A stretch of DNA of 64,000 nt from Sarcophilus harrisii. Lineage: Eukaryota > Chordata > Mammalia > Dasyuromorphia > Dasyuridae. The stretch covers positions 598,503,665 to 598,567,664 of the forward strand of contig NC_045427.1 of the NCBI RefSeq assembly GCF_902635505.1. Direction: 5' to 3'. The position numbers and the translations under genes were made by a program. Each line of letters begins with the position of its first letter. Position 1 is the stretch's first letter. Shown here one piece after another: positions 44,065 through 59,700 of the stretch. Below the pieces are notes generated by a model. That model searched no databases. It saw nothing but the letters and a program-made list of their open reading frames with translations, and was not told where the DNA came from.

Positions 44065-47000
44065 CTGTCAAGGAATAAAAACAGAGCACAATGTATCAAT
44101 GGTTACCTCCACCTACGGAAGCTGGACAGGAAATTGTAACAGTTTCACTTACCTAGTCTGGGGACCATGTCAGAGAGAGTCAGGTAGGATGAATATACAT
44201 ACATTTATATATACATAACAAACAGTTCCAAGTACTATTTGCATTTTAGAAATAAAGAAATTCAAATTTAGAGAAGTAGAATGATTTTATTACCATCAGA
44301 CAGCCAGTAATGAATCAGGAACTGTATTTAGGCTTCCTGGTTCCAAATCCCAGTTTCCTTCCATAGAACTATGCTGCACATCTACTTGTAGAGATAGGAA
44401 TAGGACCTGTGATTTAACTGACAAAAGGAATCGCAAGTGACAAAATTCCTCTTCCAAGGCAGTCTTAACTGATCAGACCAATGGGAGATCAGGTGTCTTG
44501 TTCAAGATCACATAGCCAATATGGAGCAGAAATGGGACTTGAATCCAAGTTATCCAGACTTTAATGCTGGTTCTCTATCCACTATATCACTTTGCCTCTC
44601 TTTCTTTATGTGGATGTATTGTTATTTATCTTTATATGTGATGGTAATAAAATAATTTTATTCCTCTATGATAAATGGGATGTGGCATGGCACTGAAATT
44701 ACCTTGTATTCTCTTTTACAGATAAAATCAAACTCTAGACAGAGGCATTGGGTCAGGGGAAATGTGAGTTTAATTTCCATAGTGAGCAAAATATAAATAT
44801 CATTTGTATGTTGTAAGTTAATGACAAAAGAATATATGGCTCATTCTTTCATTGAACATATGGAGGAGGTCCATGGAGGATGCAAGCAAGCTTATCCCCA
44901 CTGAATCTCAAAACTGGAGATTTGTACCTCTACAAGAATCCTTTCCACTAAATCAAGATTTTCTGTAAATTATTGTACACAGTCACAGCAAAATTGTGTG
45001 ATGATCAACTATAATAAACTTAGCTCTTCTCAGCAATACCGTGATTCAAGACAATTTCAAGGACTCATAATGGAAAATGCCATTCAAATCCAGAGAAAGA
45101 ATTATGGAATCTAAATGCAGATCAAAATATGCTATTTTCTCTTTTAAAATTTTTCTTTTTTGTATTTTTCCTTTTGTTCTGATTTTGCTTTCATAACACA
45201 ACTAATATGGAAATATGTTTAATATGATTGTACATGTATAGTCTATATTGGATTGCTTAGAGGAGGAGAGGAAAAGGAGAAAAAGAAAAATTTGAAGCTC
45301 AAAATCTTACAAAAAATGTTGAAAACTATCTTTACATATAATTGAAAAAACAAAATGCTACTAAATGCAAAAAAAAATTAAGTGCAATATCCCCCCTCCC
45401 CCATGGTAATAATAATAACAAAAAGAATCCTGTTCACCACACACCTGTGAATGAAATGGTTATGAGTTTCCCTTTTCCTCCCCAAGCACCTTTTTTTTTT
45501 TTTTTTTTTTGCTTCTTTTGGCCTATTCAGCTCACCTCATCTAAGATATCAATCTTTAGCACAGCTGTGGTACTGAAGGATGGGGAGCCTCGGTCCTTGG
45601 CCTGCACCAACACAGACCAGGTGCAGTCTCTGTTCTTGGTGATGTTGTGGATAATGTCCAGTGAGTGAACAAAGGCCTTCAATCGGATCTCACCCGTGCT
45701 TTCATTGATGTCAAACACATTGGCAGGTTCTGCCTGCATTATGGAATAGTCTACGACATTATTTGGCTCTTCTGCATCATGGTCTGTAGCCTGCACATGA
45801 GGAAAGATGGAATCAGACTTTGGGAACTCAAGTATTCCCTAAGCAATGATCTTGTAAGGAGGCTAGATGAAACACAAATGATGAATTTCCTTGGACTGTG
45901 AAAGGTAGCTGAGTATAGAATAAGCATTTAATAGGGCTGGATTTACATGTAAGTAGAGTAGTTAATGTCTTACATTTTGCAATTTAAGGGGTTTTAGGAA
46001 AACCATTTCTCCCTGAAATAAAGATATCTCCCTTATTGCTTATGAAATTTTTCATTAAAAAAGTGGTATGTAATTTCATCAATAAGAGATTCATTTAAGT
46101 TGGTATGAGGTTAATCCTGGGAGGATAAAGGGTAATCATGATCTAGTGTGAATAAGTATAATCAGGTTGATTTCTCCCTAATAGTTGGCTGGGAGCAGCT
46201 GCACTGTGGGAATGAAAATGTTTTGTATCATGGAGTGCTTTATGAAGAGGGGAGGACTGGATGAATGGCTACAGTGAAGAGTTTTGAATAGGATGTAGGT
46301 ATTGAGCACCTGGTAATGGGGTGAGAGAGCTAGGAAGCAGGAGGGAAGCAAGGGAACAGAAAAGAAAATGGGAGGGGTACAAAAACCCCTTCACTTTACC
46401 TATTTCTCACTTCTTCCAGTGGCAGGTCCTGGTGTTTAAAATGTAATCTTCTTCTCAATTGGGGAAGGCAGTTTGTACTATAATTCTTATGGAGGATACA
46501 GATCTGCATTCAGATTCCATAGTTTTTCCTCAGGTCTTAGAAAAAGACCTGCATGTGTATATGTCATGGAATCTTGCATGGTTTTTGGTTTCATGATAGT
46601 AATCACCCTCTGCTCAAGTGCTAATTATTTATTTTTGTAATCAAAATGAATTAAAATGATTTGTTTGGAGGATTTTGAATCTCATGCTTTGAGTCACGAT
46701 ACTAAAAGGCAAAGCAATCACGCATGGGTGCTGTGTTTATTTATAAATGTCAAAATGGGGCTGCTGCCAGAGGCAGAAGCTTTTTAACTCCAGGGTTAGC
46801 ATGATAGAAATATAGAATTTCCTTTTCATTATAAATGCATTTGAATGCCATTGAAGATATTAAGAAGCCCCTCAAAGAATGATGGATCTGAGAGCCTGAT
46901 TTGTTTTTTTCCCAACAGATGATATGTCCTGGTTGTTGGTGTGACAGCTTTCATTCTATAACTTCAGCCAAACCCAGAGAAGTTTTCCCAAAGTTTTTGA

Positions 47001-48634
47001 ACATAGAGAGAGAAGCCAAGAGAATGTAGAGGATTGGATTTGAGGCAATATGGCATAGTAGCAATGACAAATCTGGTTCTAGTTTGCCTCTATTTTAATT
47101 TTCTATATGACCTTGAGCAAACCATGTCTGGTTTCCTTAGGTATAAGATGCAAGCATTAGATTCTGAAAAGCAATTTGGTTTTTGTGCCTCCAAAGTCAC
47201 TATACTGTGCATAATATTGACCTAGTTATCACACTCCTAAGCCTATATTCCAGAGAGAGTAAAGAAAGAAGAAAAGGATCCATATAAACAAAAATATTTT
47301 AGCAGCTTTTTTTGTAGTAGTCCTGAATTGTAAACTAAGCAGCCGCTTTCCCATTGGGGAATGGCTAAAGTTGTGGTATGTGAGCATAAGGGATTATTAT
47401 TGTGTCATAATGAAGACAAAATGTTCAGTTTTAGAGGAAACTGGGAATTCTTTTGTGAACCAGTGATGCTGCATGAAGTGACAAGAGCTAGGAGAATAAT
47501 TTACACAATAACAACATTAAAGAGAAAAACAACTTTGAAAGACTATAGAACTGATCGATGCACTCATGAATCATGAGTGTAGGGTATTAAAGATGAATCA
47601 TGTCAACTATTTCCCGTCAGAGAAGTGATGGACTGAAATGCAGGCTAAGACATACATTTTTGGATGTGACCTATGTAGAAATTTGTTTTGCTGGACTATG
47701 CATATTTATTGTGAAAACTTTGCTTTTCTTTTTATAACTGTTCAGTTGAAGGGAAGTACAGTGAAGAGGAAAGATAATAAAAGCTTATAAATATTTTTCA
47801 AAGTCAAATTAAAAACAGATATGCAAATATTGGACTAGCTGGTATTTTAGGTGCTCTTTCTTTCTTAATATTCTGATTCTATGATTTCCTGTTGATAGTG
47901 GTTTGTATGGCACAGGGTTAGTTCATAGCATTTGGGGAATGGGAGCCTCCCCTAAAAGGTCAGTTTAGCAACCCACCTCAATTTTTACTGGGGTTCCTAG
48001 GATCATTGTCTTCTCCTGAATGTTTTCATCAAACTCTGGGGAATGGTCATTGACGTCAAGCACTGTGACAAACACTTCAGCAAGGCTGTACTTGCCCTCT
48101 GTATCTTCTGCCTTCACATAGAAGTTGTACTTGGAAGTGACCTCAGCATCCAGGACAGCCCAGGGCTGAGTATAGATGATTCCTGCAGATGGGTGGATCA
48201 GGAATCTGGAAGGGTCAGATCACATACACAGGTTTATATAGACGAGGAACCAACAAGGCAAGAAATTGAAATATGGACCAGTCCAATCTTTTCTGATAGT
48301 CAACTCATACTCTCCTCAAGTTTCCCTAGGGAGTCAGAGAAGTTGAAATATTAATATATTCCCCTCTCTTAGAATACAGTTCCCTGTGATAGCAAGTTAT
48401 TCAATCCCCAGATTTAAATTCTCCAGATCACCAGATAGTGGTAAGCCTCATAAACAATCTCTTACATATGGAAAAGCTAGTGGAGTTTGTCAATCCACTG
48501 GTCAATAAGTTAGCAGTTATTAAGCCCTTACTGTGTTCTTAGCATTGTGTTAAATGCTAGAAATACAAAGGGAGGCAAAAAAAGGTCTTCATTTAAATGA
48601 GTTTCCATTTTAATGGGGGAAACAACATGCAACT

Positions 48635-48714
<80 letters not shown>

Positions 48715-51700
48715 TTATTTGCATGTTGTCTCTCTCTCCACACACACACATACACACACATGTGTATATATATGTATATATGTTATTTATGAGTAAATTG
48801 GGTCTCAAGCTGTCCGTAAATGGAGAGAATATTAACTTAAAATTATCATCTAGCAGGTCGGGAATAAGCTGTAACAGAACTCAAACAATATCATACTTAT
48901 TTCCTTAATGCATTCATTGTGTCATTTGAAGAAGTGAAGAAGTGTGTGTGTGTGTGTGTGTGTGTAAGCTTTTATTATCTTTCCTCTTCACTATAGTTCC
49001 CTTCAACTGAACAGTTATATATATAAAAAAAGCATTTTGGAATTTTGGAATAGTAGATAGAGAACAATCTCAGTTTCAGAATACCTATATTCGTGTTTAG
49101 CTTTTGACTCTAAGTTGTGTGACCCTAGGTAAATAAATAATTTGTCTTCTCAATGTCCCAGGCAAGTACCTAAGACTTTATTAAATTAATTAAATTAATT
49201 TAATTAATTAAATTAAATTAAATTAAATTAATAAAATTAAATTAATAAGACTAAGTTGCAGTTCTTGTTTTAGAGTAAATGCTTAATTAGTGCTCATTGA
49301 CTGATTTATTGAGTATTGCAGAGCAGGCTCCCTCTGCATTGGAGGAAAAACCAACAACTCTCCATTAAAAGGAGTTATAATAATTCCACCTGATTTTGCC
49401 CTGCTCAGGCCATATCTCTAATATGATCATCAGTCCTGGGATCCAAATTTTCATTGAAACATAATTGATAAATTGGAGTATACCCAGAGGAAGGCGATCA
49501 GGATTGATTGAAGGAAGACCATGACATGATTAATGGGCAAGGGCACTGGGGATATTTAGCCTGGAGAAGATAAAACTTACTGGGAGGTGATGTCTTTATC
49601 TAAACATTTGTCATGTGCAAATGGAAGCTGCTCCAGAGAGGAGAATTAGGCCAGTGGAAGAAATTTATAGGGAAATAGATTTTGGCTCAGGAGGATTAAA
49701 TATTAATAATTCAGAGCAGTGGTAGAGGCAGCTTTACAAAGTGGTGAGTTCTCTGCCTCTGAAAGTATTCAAGATAAGGCTTTTGAAAGATCACAGCTCT
49801 GTAGTTTTAAGTTACAATCTCTTTGGGCTTCCTTCCCTGTAAAATCAGGGATACAGTGGCTGTAACCTCTTTCAACTTTAAAATCCTAAGGCTGTGCTGT
49901 AAAAAGGTTCTTTGCATTTGGGAAGAGGTTGGATCAATGACTATAAGATCTTAAGATTAAGAACAGGAAGTCATTTTAGAGATCATATAATCTATGCTTT
50001 TCATTTTACAGAGGGAGAAACCCCAAGAGGGGAAGTGACTTACTTGCCAAGGTCACACAGCTAAAAAGAATCAGAGCTGGGATTCAAAACTAGGATCTCT
50101 GACTTCAAATGTAAGCTACATGGTCTCTGTCCTCTGGGGATAGCAGGCTCTGAGTCTCTGTATGCAGCAGGAAGATCTCTAGCCTCAGGTTGCTCAAGGA
50201 TTTTTTTTTTTTAATTTTATTTATTTATTTATTCTTTGCTGAGGCACTTGGGGTTAAGTGACTTGCTCAGGATCACACAGCTAAGAAGTGTTAAGTATCT
50301 GAGGTTAGATTTGAACTCAGGTCCTCCTGACTTCAGGGCTGGTGCTCTATCCATTGCACTACCTAGCTGCCCCTCAAGGGTCTCTTAAGTAGCTAAGGCA
50401 GTCAGCAAGTGTCAGATTTAATTCTTCTGAAGAGGAATGAAAGGACTGAATGTTAAACAAATTAAAATTTTGTTATTTTTGAAATTAATTTTTGAAGTAA
50501 TTTGAAATTAAACAAATATTGTATTTGTTTACAATTAGTATCTGACCCTGATCTTGACTTGCTTGCTCTCTCTGTTCCTGGACTATTTTATTTATTTACT
50601 TATTTCAGTTTAGTGAAGCTTGTTTCTAATTCTCTCTCACAGATTCCTTGGTCCTTGGGAAGCTATTTATTACCTGCCTATTAACTATGTGAACTTTCTC
50701 CTCTTAGAATATTATTTTCTCATCCATAAAATGAAGAGGCTATATCCGATAATCTATAATGTCCCTTCTAATAAATCCCTTTAGCGTATGGTAAGAAGTG
50801 TGGTTGACTAGCCCATAGCTTCTCTGCCTCAAGCTGTTCTTCTTTGTTGATGATTGCAACTGCCTCGACTTCCGGGGCAATAAATAGGATGAAAGTTCTC
50901 AACAGGATCAAAAGGCTCACTGAGAATGGGATCTCAGTTGCTCCCTCTTTCCTCTAGTCTTAAGTCTGTTTGGGATATGACAGCTTGATTTCAGGGTCTT
51001 TCATTCATTCATTCAGCAAACACTATTTAAGTGCTAAGTATGTACAAATTGCTAGATATTGGGGATGTCTGATATCAGGGATAAGGATGACAGGGGAAGG
51101 GAATAAATATTTATTAATTGCCTACTATGGGCTAAGCACATCACAAATATTGTTTCATTTGATCCTGAGAGATAGGTGTTATTATGACCCCTATTTTACA
51201 GTTGGGAAACTGAGGTAGGCTTAAAATGACTTGTCCAAAGTTACACAGCCAGTGACTGTCTGAGATGGGTTCTGAATTCAAGTCTTCCTGACTTCAGGAA
51301 TGGAACTCGATCCATTGTATCCACCCAGTTGAGCAGAGCCATCTACATTATTCCTTTGGATAAAAGATGCATCTGGAATCCTGCTCTTATGATTTTCTGG
51401 AGGAGCCTTTCCAGGAAGGCTTCCTTTTGTGCTAACCTAATCTCAGCTGTTACTACCAGGTGAGCTTCTTTTCCCCTGTTCTTTTGTTGTTCAGTCATTT
51501 CAGCCATGTCCAACTCTTTATGACCCTATTTGGGGTTTTCTTGGCAAAGATACTGGATTGTTTCACTGTTTCCTTCTCTAGATGAGGAAAAGGAGGCAAA
51601 TAGGGTTAAGTAACTTGCCCAAAGTCTCCCAGCTAGTAAATGTCTGAGGGCAGATTTGAATCTGGGTCTCTCTACCTCTAGGGCATTCACCCTATATCCT

Positions 51701-54700
51701 TCTGCCCCTTCTTAGATTCTGTTCTCAAAAATCTAAGGAACAATGATCAACACAATCCCTAACATTTATTAATTAATACATATTTATTAATAATTAATAT
51801 TAATATATAATAATATAATATATATTAATATAACACTCAAAGCCATCCTGGGCACAGTTATGATTCCCATTTTATAGAAGGGGACACTGAGGCTGAATGA
51901 TGTTAAATGACCTGCTCAGGATCGTACAACTAGTAAGTGTCTGAAGCTGCCTTTGAAGTCAGGTCTATCCCAACTCCAAGTCCAGCATTGTGTCCGCTGC
52001 ACCTCTTAGCTGCTTCAGATGCTCCTTATTTCTTATACCATCACCTCTGATGGTATAAGATTCAGCATTTTGGTTTGAGAAGGCACAGAGCTCAGTGAGA
52101 GGAGTTTATTTCTCATCTCAGCATACGAGAATAGCCACCCATATAAAGTAAATGTACCAAATAGAAGCAAAACAAGAGCAAAGTAAGGCATAAATGCATA
52201 GAGTAGAATCATATTCCAGGCAAAGGAGCCCATCTTTTAAAATGGCATTATGGGCTATGGGGCAGGGGGAACTAGATATCTGAGATAATCTTTCCTGCAG
52301 GTTCTGTTTGCAAAGTGAATAAAAGGGACAGAGCACTGAGCCTTGTATCCAACTTCAAACCCTATTTTAGATACTTATTAGCTATGTGAACTAGGGCATA
52401 TCATTGAACCCCTCCATGCCTCAGTTTCCCCAACTGTAAAATGGGGATAATAACAGCATTTACCTCCCAGGATTGTTGGAAGGATCAAATGAGATAATAT
52501 TGGTGAAGTGCTTAGCATAGTGCCTGGAATGCTTGTTTAAGATGCTTGTTTCCTTCCTTCCCCAAGCTTGAGAATGTAGGAAAGTCTAATCAGGCACTGC
52601 CAGACTCCTCCTGGGAGCCCGGAAATTTATTTATATTTATAGATGAAGCACTTTTGGAAGGGTAGAAGCCAGAATAAATTGTATAGGCAGCAGATGTTTA
52701 ATTATGTGGTTTGTTAAGCTTTTGGTCTCTGTCTGACTGTTGTGCCTGCTTTTGATTGCTGTGTGAGAGGAAGAAGCAACTCCTGGTCTGTCTTCACAGA
52801 ATGGTTTTTGAAACACAAGGGAGACAGCTTCTGCTTTCCCACCTATCTGGAAGTCTTATCTAGTCTCTAGAGAGTTCTTCTAGCTTTGGAAAAAGGTTTG
52901 GATTTTGGGGTCAGAAGATATGAATGAGTTCAAGTTCCAGTCACACACACTAGCCTTCTAGCCTTAGATTGATAACTTTCCATTTCTGAGTCTCAGTTTT
53001 GTTATCTATAAAATAGGAATAATATTATTTGTATTACTTATCTCATTGGGTTATTGTGAGAAGATCATGTTCTAAGTTGTAAACTCTAAAGTGTAGTATA
53101 AATCTAATTAATCTTCTCTCTTTTTGCTCCACACTTTTCTACTCTCTCCCAACCTGTGCTTCTTTCCAATCCAATTTCTCTCATCCTGTGCCAGGAGGCA
53201 CTGACCCTTTCTATCCTAGCCCCCTTTTTCAACCACAGTGATATGAGACCTGGGATAAATCTGGATTCTGTGTCCAAGTCTGCAGTTATACTTACAGCTC
53301 TGCTCCTGTCCCATAAATGGAGTATTTGACTTCACCCCATAGTCCTGAGTCTGGATCCATTGCCTAGAAAAGCAAATTAGAGAGTTCAGACTCATAGAAA
53401 TGCCAAATCTGAGAGACAGAAGGAACCTCATCCTTTCCTAGAATTAATTCCCATGAGAACAGTCCTGGGAAGTGATTATCATATATGTCAATAGGTGCTA
53501 AGATCTTTTCTTTTTTGTGCCTTTTCTTAGGTATACTATTCCCTGCCCCTTTATAGAGAAGTTTAACACTTGCCACTTGGACATCCTTTCCATTGCCTCA
53601 TAACAGGATTTTGGAATCTACTTACATGGGAAAATTAAGTCCAGACCAGTATCCTCCCAATAGATCTCAGGTATCAGTGGGAACAGTAGATTTGGCATCA
53701 GAGCTGAATAGAAAGTAGACTGGAAGATGGAAAGACATGACTCCCCATTGTGAGTCTGTCAGTGGATTTGATTCAATTCTAGGATCTCTTGATCCCACAA
53801 GGAGGATTTTAAGATGCTTCCTTAACCCCATTCCCATTTCTTTCATCATGACATTTAGAAAGAAAAACTTCATTGACAGGGAAAATAAAGAAAAAATCCA
53901 GGCAGAACACAATCTCTTGACTCTTCCATAAGTTAATTTGTCATTTATTGGTCAAAGCCCTTCCTAGAGTTCTGAGGCAGATTCACTCATACTCGATGTT
54001 TTCCTTTAAGCTATAGGGTAGTGCCTGGGCTAGATGACAATGAAAAGATACAAATATATAGGGATAGGACCAGGAAGCAGAGAGAGGGAGGAAACACATG
54101 ACTCTCCATGAGAGGACTGATGGTAACTTTGGAGATGTTGCCTCTTTACATTCCCAGTTCAAGCATCTTTTGCTTTTCTTTTCCTGTGACATCTGGCAGA
54201 AAACAGCTATAAGAAAGCCTCCCTCCCCCATTATCCCTTATCACAATGCCTTCTAAAGCCCCAACCCCATTTCTCAGATGCAATTGTAGAGGAAGAAGTC
54301 AAGCTCCAGAGAAAACCAAATCCCAGACCTTTCCCACTGAAATCAGCTGGACAATAAATTCTTCATCTCCCCCCACCAATTTGCCACAAGCATCTCAACT
54401 TGCAATAATAGTCCTTTCTCCTCTCATACTCTCAGGCTTATCCCCAACTCACTTTGACAGCCACCACATTTGACCCTCCCGGAGAATTCTCTGGGATCCG
54501 GGCAATGTAGTAGTCAGAGGAAAACTTGGGAACGTTGTCATTGGTGTCCAGCAGGTGGATCATGATGTCTGCTGTGGAGCTGAATTTCTCGGGAGTGTTC
54601 ACTTCCACTGCCAGGAGCTGGCGAGGGAAGAGGAGGAAGGTTGGAGGCATCTGGGCAATACTGCCAATGATAAACACAACCTGGGAAAGAGCTTTTAGGC

Positions 54701-56649
54701 AGCCAGAGAAAAACTCATCTCGATGCTCCCGAGGCAGAGAAACTCTGGTTGCTCCTTGTACAAGGACCAAAATCTAAGGCACGTTTGCCAAAGCTGACAT
54801 GGTAGATAATGATAAGTCAGGTCAGCTTTAGGCAAATCATGAACCTGGAAAGACTTGTCAATTTTGCTTTTCCCTCTCTTAATAGCATCCATTTCTTTCC
54901 CTAAGAGATTCCCTAATATTCCATCCTAGCAATTTCTGCTGGACAAACTGGCTGTTTAATCCTCTCTATGGTGTTAATTGATCATTGAATTGTTAGCTGC
55001 TAACATTGAAAGGTCACCCTACCCCCATACTGCTGTTTTTCCTCTCCTAATATCTTTTTGCTTCCCTGGGAACCTATGGGAGCATTCTATCTTGGAATCA
55101 TGGAGATTAGTGCCAGGAGGGACCCTTTCAGTCCAACTCCCTCATTTTACAAATCTGGAAATTAAGCACAGTGAAGTGATTTTCATGTCCTTTTTACAGC
55201 TACAAAGCAAGAGAGTCTGGATTTGAACCCAAGCCCTCTGATTCTTTTATATAATAGGGGAATCCTCAAGCACAACAATATTTACTGGGGAATAGAGGGA
55301 TAATCTTAGTGGTTACTATGCTGCTACTCCCTCATCTCTGAAAAGAGTTGTCACCTGTCATCCTTTCAGAAGGGAATGGAGAAATAGAGAAATGATATTC
55401 CAGCTGTGACAAGTTGCCAACCCTTGATTACATAGAAAGGATGGATGAAGAGGCTCAGGACAGGTGTGGATCATGGGGCACTTGCTTAGCCCTGGACAAA
55501 CCAGGAAGGGATGGGGCATCAGGACTCAGTGGGTAGGACCTGTTATTGCACTGAGAAGGAGAAGGGAAGAGCCCATCCCTCAGTTTGGCTCTTTCCTTCT
55601 TGACTGAGTTTGGGGACCAGTGCTGGACTTTCATGGTACCTTGAAGGTTAACAACTTGAACTTCTCAAAGTCAATGGCAGCTGAATTTTCCACAATGACA
55701 GTGACCTGAGCTTCATTCAAGACAGTCTGGGGAACTACCCGGAAGATGCCCCCAGCGCCCACAAGCCTCAGGTTGAATTTGGCATTTGCTCCCTGGGGAA
55801 AAAAAGGTAGAAAAGGAGAGATAGCAGGAGCAGGGGAACAGAAGGTAGGAGTGAGTCAGAGAGAGGGAAGAGATACAACAAAAATTATGAACTCACTGGA
55901 TCCTCGACTTGTTTTTTAAAAACTATATTTTGTACGTTTCATTAAATATCCACTCTGGAAGGGACCTTAGTGACCATCTAGGTGAACTCCATCACTTTAA
56001 GGATGGTGAAAATGAGATTTAGGATTTTTAAATAAGAATAATTAGGTAATATGGAAAGAGATTAGATGACCCAGTTTCTCCTCTCTGTATCCCATTTCAA
56101 ACCTATCCCCCCTAAAAAAGGCAGTGGCTGCCTAGATTTCCCCCACAGCCACACATTTCCCCCAGAAGACAATGTTCCAGCTTACCTGATCAGAGTCATT
56201 GACTGTAATCTTGAGACCCCGAAGAATCTCCCCTTCAGATGGATGTTCATACATTGTCAGCTCAAACGCATTCTGGAGTCCATTCTCCCCATAGAACGTT
56301 GGAGGATGGTTGTTGAGGTCAACTACCCTGATGATTACAGTAGTTAAAGCCTGAGCTGCCAGGATCCCTTTGGAACTGACCTCCGACACCTACAAGAGGG
56401 AACACTGGTGGTTCAGGGCTGACTTCCATGCACACATATACACTCACATGCAAAAAAACCCAAAAATAACAAAACATGCTTCATCTTCACATTCCATCCT
56501 GCTGTCTAGCTTTCCATCCAGGTCATCTGCTGCTTCTTTTTCCCTGTACCCAGCACCTTCCATGCCAGGCCTGGGCCTCCAGACTGGACTTCTGCACTCT
56601 GGACATCCAAAATAAATTGTCCCACTACCTGGAGAAGTAAATCCCAAGG

Positions 56650-56700
<51 letters not shown>

Positions 56701-59700
56701 CAAGTCCAGTGGATGGGTGACTATGTAATTAGTCCACTGGGACTAGTGGACTGACTGTACTGGGTCTAACTGGCCTTAAATACTAAACCATGTTTCATCT
56801 TCACATACTATCCACCTATCCAACCATCTAGTTTCCAGCCCTTCTATTACCTTTCTTTAAGCAAATCAATAATATTGTAGTATTACTTCTGGAAAGGAGA
56901 TAGCATCTGACTGCCCTATATATCAATTCATCATCCCTGTGACTTACTAGTCCCAAACTCCCTTTCCTGGTCATCCCCCCTTAAATATGTTGACTTCGCC
57001 AATTATTTCCATGAGGACAAATACTGATACTCCTCTTACTTGTATCCTCAGGCTTAGCAAAGTGCCTAACATGCAGTAAGAACTTCATACATATTATTCA
57101 TTATACTTGGAATGAATTACTCCAGATCCCTGCATATCTACAAATAACAGAACACAGTTTGCAGGAGTGGAAGCAGTTCCAAATTTGTAGTCAGAGGACT
57201 TGAGTGTGAATCTTGAGTCTGTCACTTATAGCTCTTGAATGTTGGGAAAGTTGCTTATATTTATGATATCAGCCAAACACTTACAACTCTCTGCCTCTCC
57301 ACAAACACACAAAGACACACAGAGCTCTCTGTTCTTATATATAGGCAGAGTAGACACTGGTATATGTGGTATGATTTTTAATAAAATCCTAAAAGCCATT
57401 CTCCGTCTCAAAAAAATCTCTTGCCCATAAAATTAGCTAATATCTGAATTTCTAGGCTAAAATAAAAATTTAAATATCTCATGAATAGTTGCCCTCACTT
57501 CCTCCCCAGCTAAAATGCAGGTCTCTCCTTAGAAGGATGGCTCATGTTTTACTAAGCATTTATGCTTGTTCATGAACAAGATCCTTTCTTGATAGTAGAT
57601 ATTAAAGGGACAAAGGGTTTGGATAAAATGGGGCAGATTATAGGTAGCTTCTGGGAAACAGGGATAGCAAGCTAGAAGGACAGAAGTATTAAATCCACTT
57701 TAGGGATTCCTCCAAAGCCAAGCTCTTGAGTAGGGCCAGACTTTTTGTTATTCATGGGAGCTCTGTAATATTATAATACGTAGGTAACAGGTAGGGACAG
57801 GACTCCCTGCTACTGTTCCCCACCCATTCCTGGAAAAGATGTGCCCTTCCCAAATCCCTCAATGTTGGTGCTTGGCAAAATTATGACCCTTGTTTATCTT
57901 GCCTTTAGGATCACACCAAAACTCTTCCTTATGCCCTATCTTCTCTTCCTGGTTTTCCCCTAAGTGTCCAGTCCTTCCTTTCTGCTTTCCCAGCCTTTCC
58001 CATATAAGGAAAAAAATTATTAATTAGTTGTATAATGGAAAAAAATTTTTCTTTCCTAGTTAGGGAATATTTCCATAAAAATGAAAACAAAATTGAGTAA
58101 CTGTGCAAATTATAGGCAAATGACTTCTTTCTCTCTCAGGCTCAATTTTCTTATCTGTAAAAGGGGTATAAAATACTTATGGGGTGTCTTCACAGTTTTG
58201 TAAAGAACTCTTTCACAAAGATTATCAATAGGAACCATTATAATTATTAAACTCATTTGCTTTGGTGAGTTAGGTATTTAATATTTCCTCCAAATCAACT
58301 ATACTCAAAAGAAAAAAGTTCTATGTGCCCCAAATTACATAAATGATGAGCCATTTCATCTTCCTACAAAAGTCAACGTTAGAGTCATCAGGACTTGTGG
58401 TCTTGCCTATAAACAAATTCAATAGAAGTGACCAATGGGTGCTTGGAGAGTTTCTCCCCGTTCTTACCTGAACTTTCAGCTCATATACTTCCTTCTTGAG
58501 CTGGTTGGGGGGCACTGTGACAGAGATGCCTCCTGAGGTCTCATTGATCTTGAAGGCTTCATCACTCCCTGTTTTAAAATAACATGAACTAGTTCCCCAT
58601 AGAACCACAAGGTAGAGCAGAGACTAGAACAAGAATAAACTCAAGTATTCTCATCAGGATGCAACTAAGAGGTCCCACAGAAGCCAAGTGATCTCCTGTA
58701 GGCTGAAGTTTTATAATATGGTCCAGGATTATATATTTATTGTAGAGGATCTCTCGCATCTTTTACTAGATTGCTTGTGGATGCTGCTACCCCTGTCCCC
58801 CACCAAAAAAAATCCACCTTCTCCTCTCCAATAAGTGGGTACAAACCCCTATACATAGGGATGAAGGCAGAAGTCATGGTGTCCATGTGGCTATACTATT
58901 ATTATTTTCCTCCTTGTGAGAAAAGAGTGGCTGTGATTGTGGGTGTATGTATGAGAATGCTGATTGTGACAGCAAGTAGTCATCTGGCTGCCTTGGAGTA
59001 CCCCTCTCTCTATAATCACTATTTATGAGGCGTGACTTCCAAATAGACCAGACTTCTTTAAATCTTTAAAAAAGATTAAAAAGATGTGCACATAGGATAG
59101 AATATAAGCTATTTCATGACAGGGGCTAATTTTAATTTCATTTTCATAGCTCTAGGAACTATCATATAATAGGCACTTAATAATGTTTGTATTAGATTAA
59201 AGGCTAGTGGGTATGGTTTGTGTGAGGTTATTATATAATAATGGAGGAAGAAGAATTTTTGGAAATGAATGTATGTGTGTATGAATATGAAAGGAGAAAG
59301 GAATGTAGGGTCTTTGAGGACAGGGACTATTTTTTGTGTTTGTATCTTCAGTCCTTATCAAGTGCCTGTCACTTAATAAATGCTTGTTGACTAATTGAGT
59401 AGGAAATAGTCTTTTGCTATCTTTATATAGAATTGAGAATTAAAATATTTGATAATAAATATTTTGAGCAGTTTAATGCTCCATGGAATATCATAGCTTT
59501 TATCCTTATCTTCTTATGTACCATAACTTAGTATATAATACCAGTTATATAAATGGAACCCAAAGAATTTATGAATCAAAAGTATGGAGAACAGCAGACC
59601 AGGATCCTTTCTTCATATGTCCCCCAGAGCTCACCATTCACAATACTATAGAGCACCATGTTAGGATTACCCCGATCACCATCTACGGCAACCACTGTCA

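Larger units (their letters stand above)
48206..53295. other. CDHR1 intron (longest)
   Basis: 5.1 kb with no extra exon seen. It holds a long-repeat head (48500-48620), (CT)n(CA)n and (GT)n microsatellites, an AT-rich tract (49180-49250), a CR1/L3-like tail (49440-49800), MIR and SINE copies (49945-50155, 50195-50377, 51085-51340, 51486-51710, 51765-52015, 52350-52560, 52900-53110). Confidence 0.8.

Noticed and set aside
48043-48354. Plus-strand 103-codon frame
   Set aside because: Antisense shadow of a CDHR1 exon.
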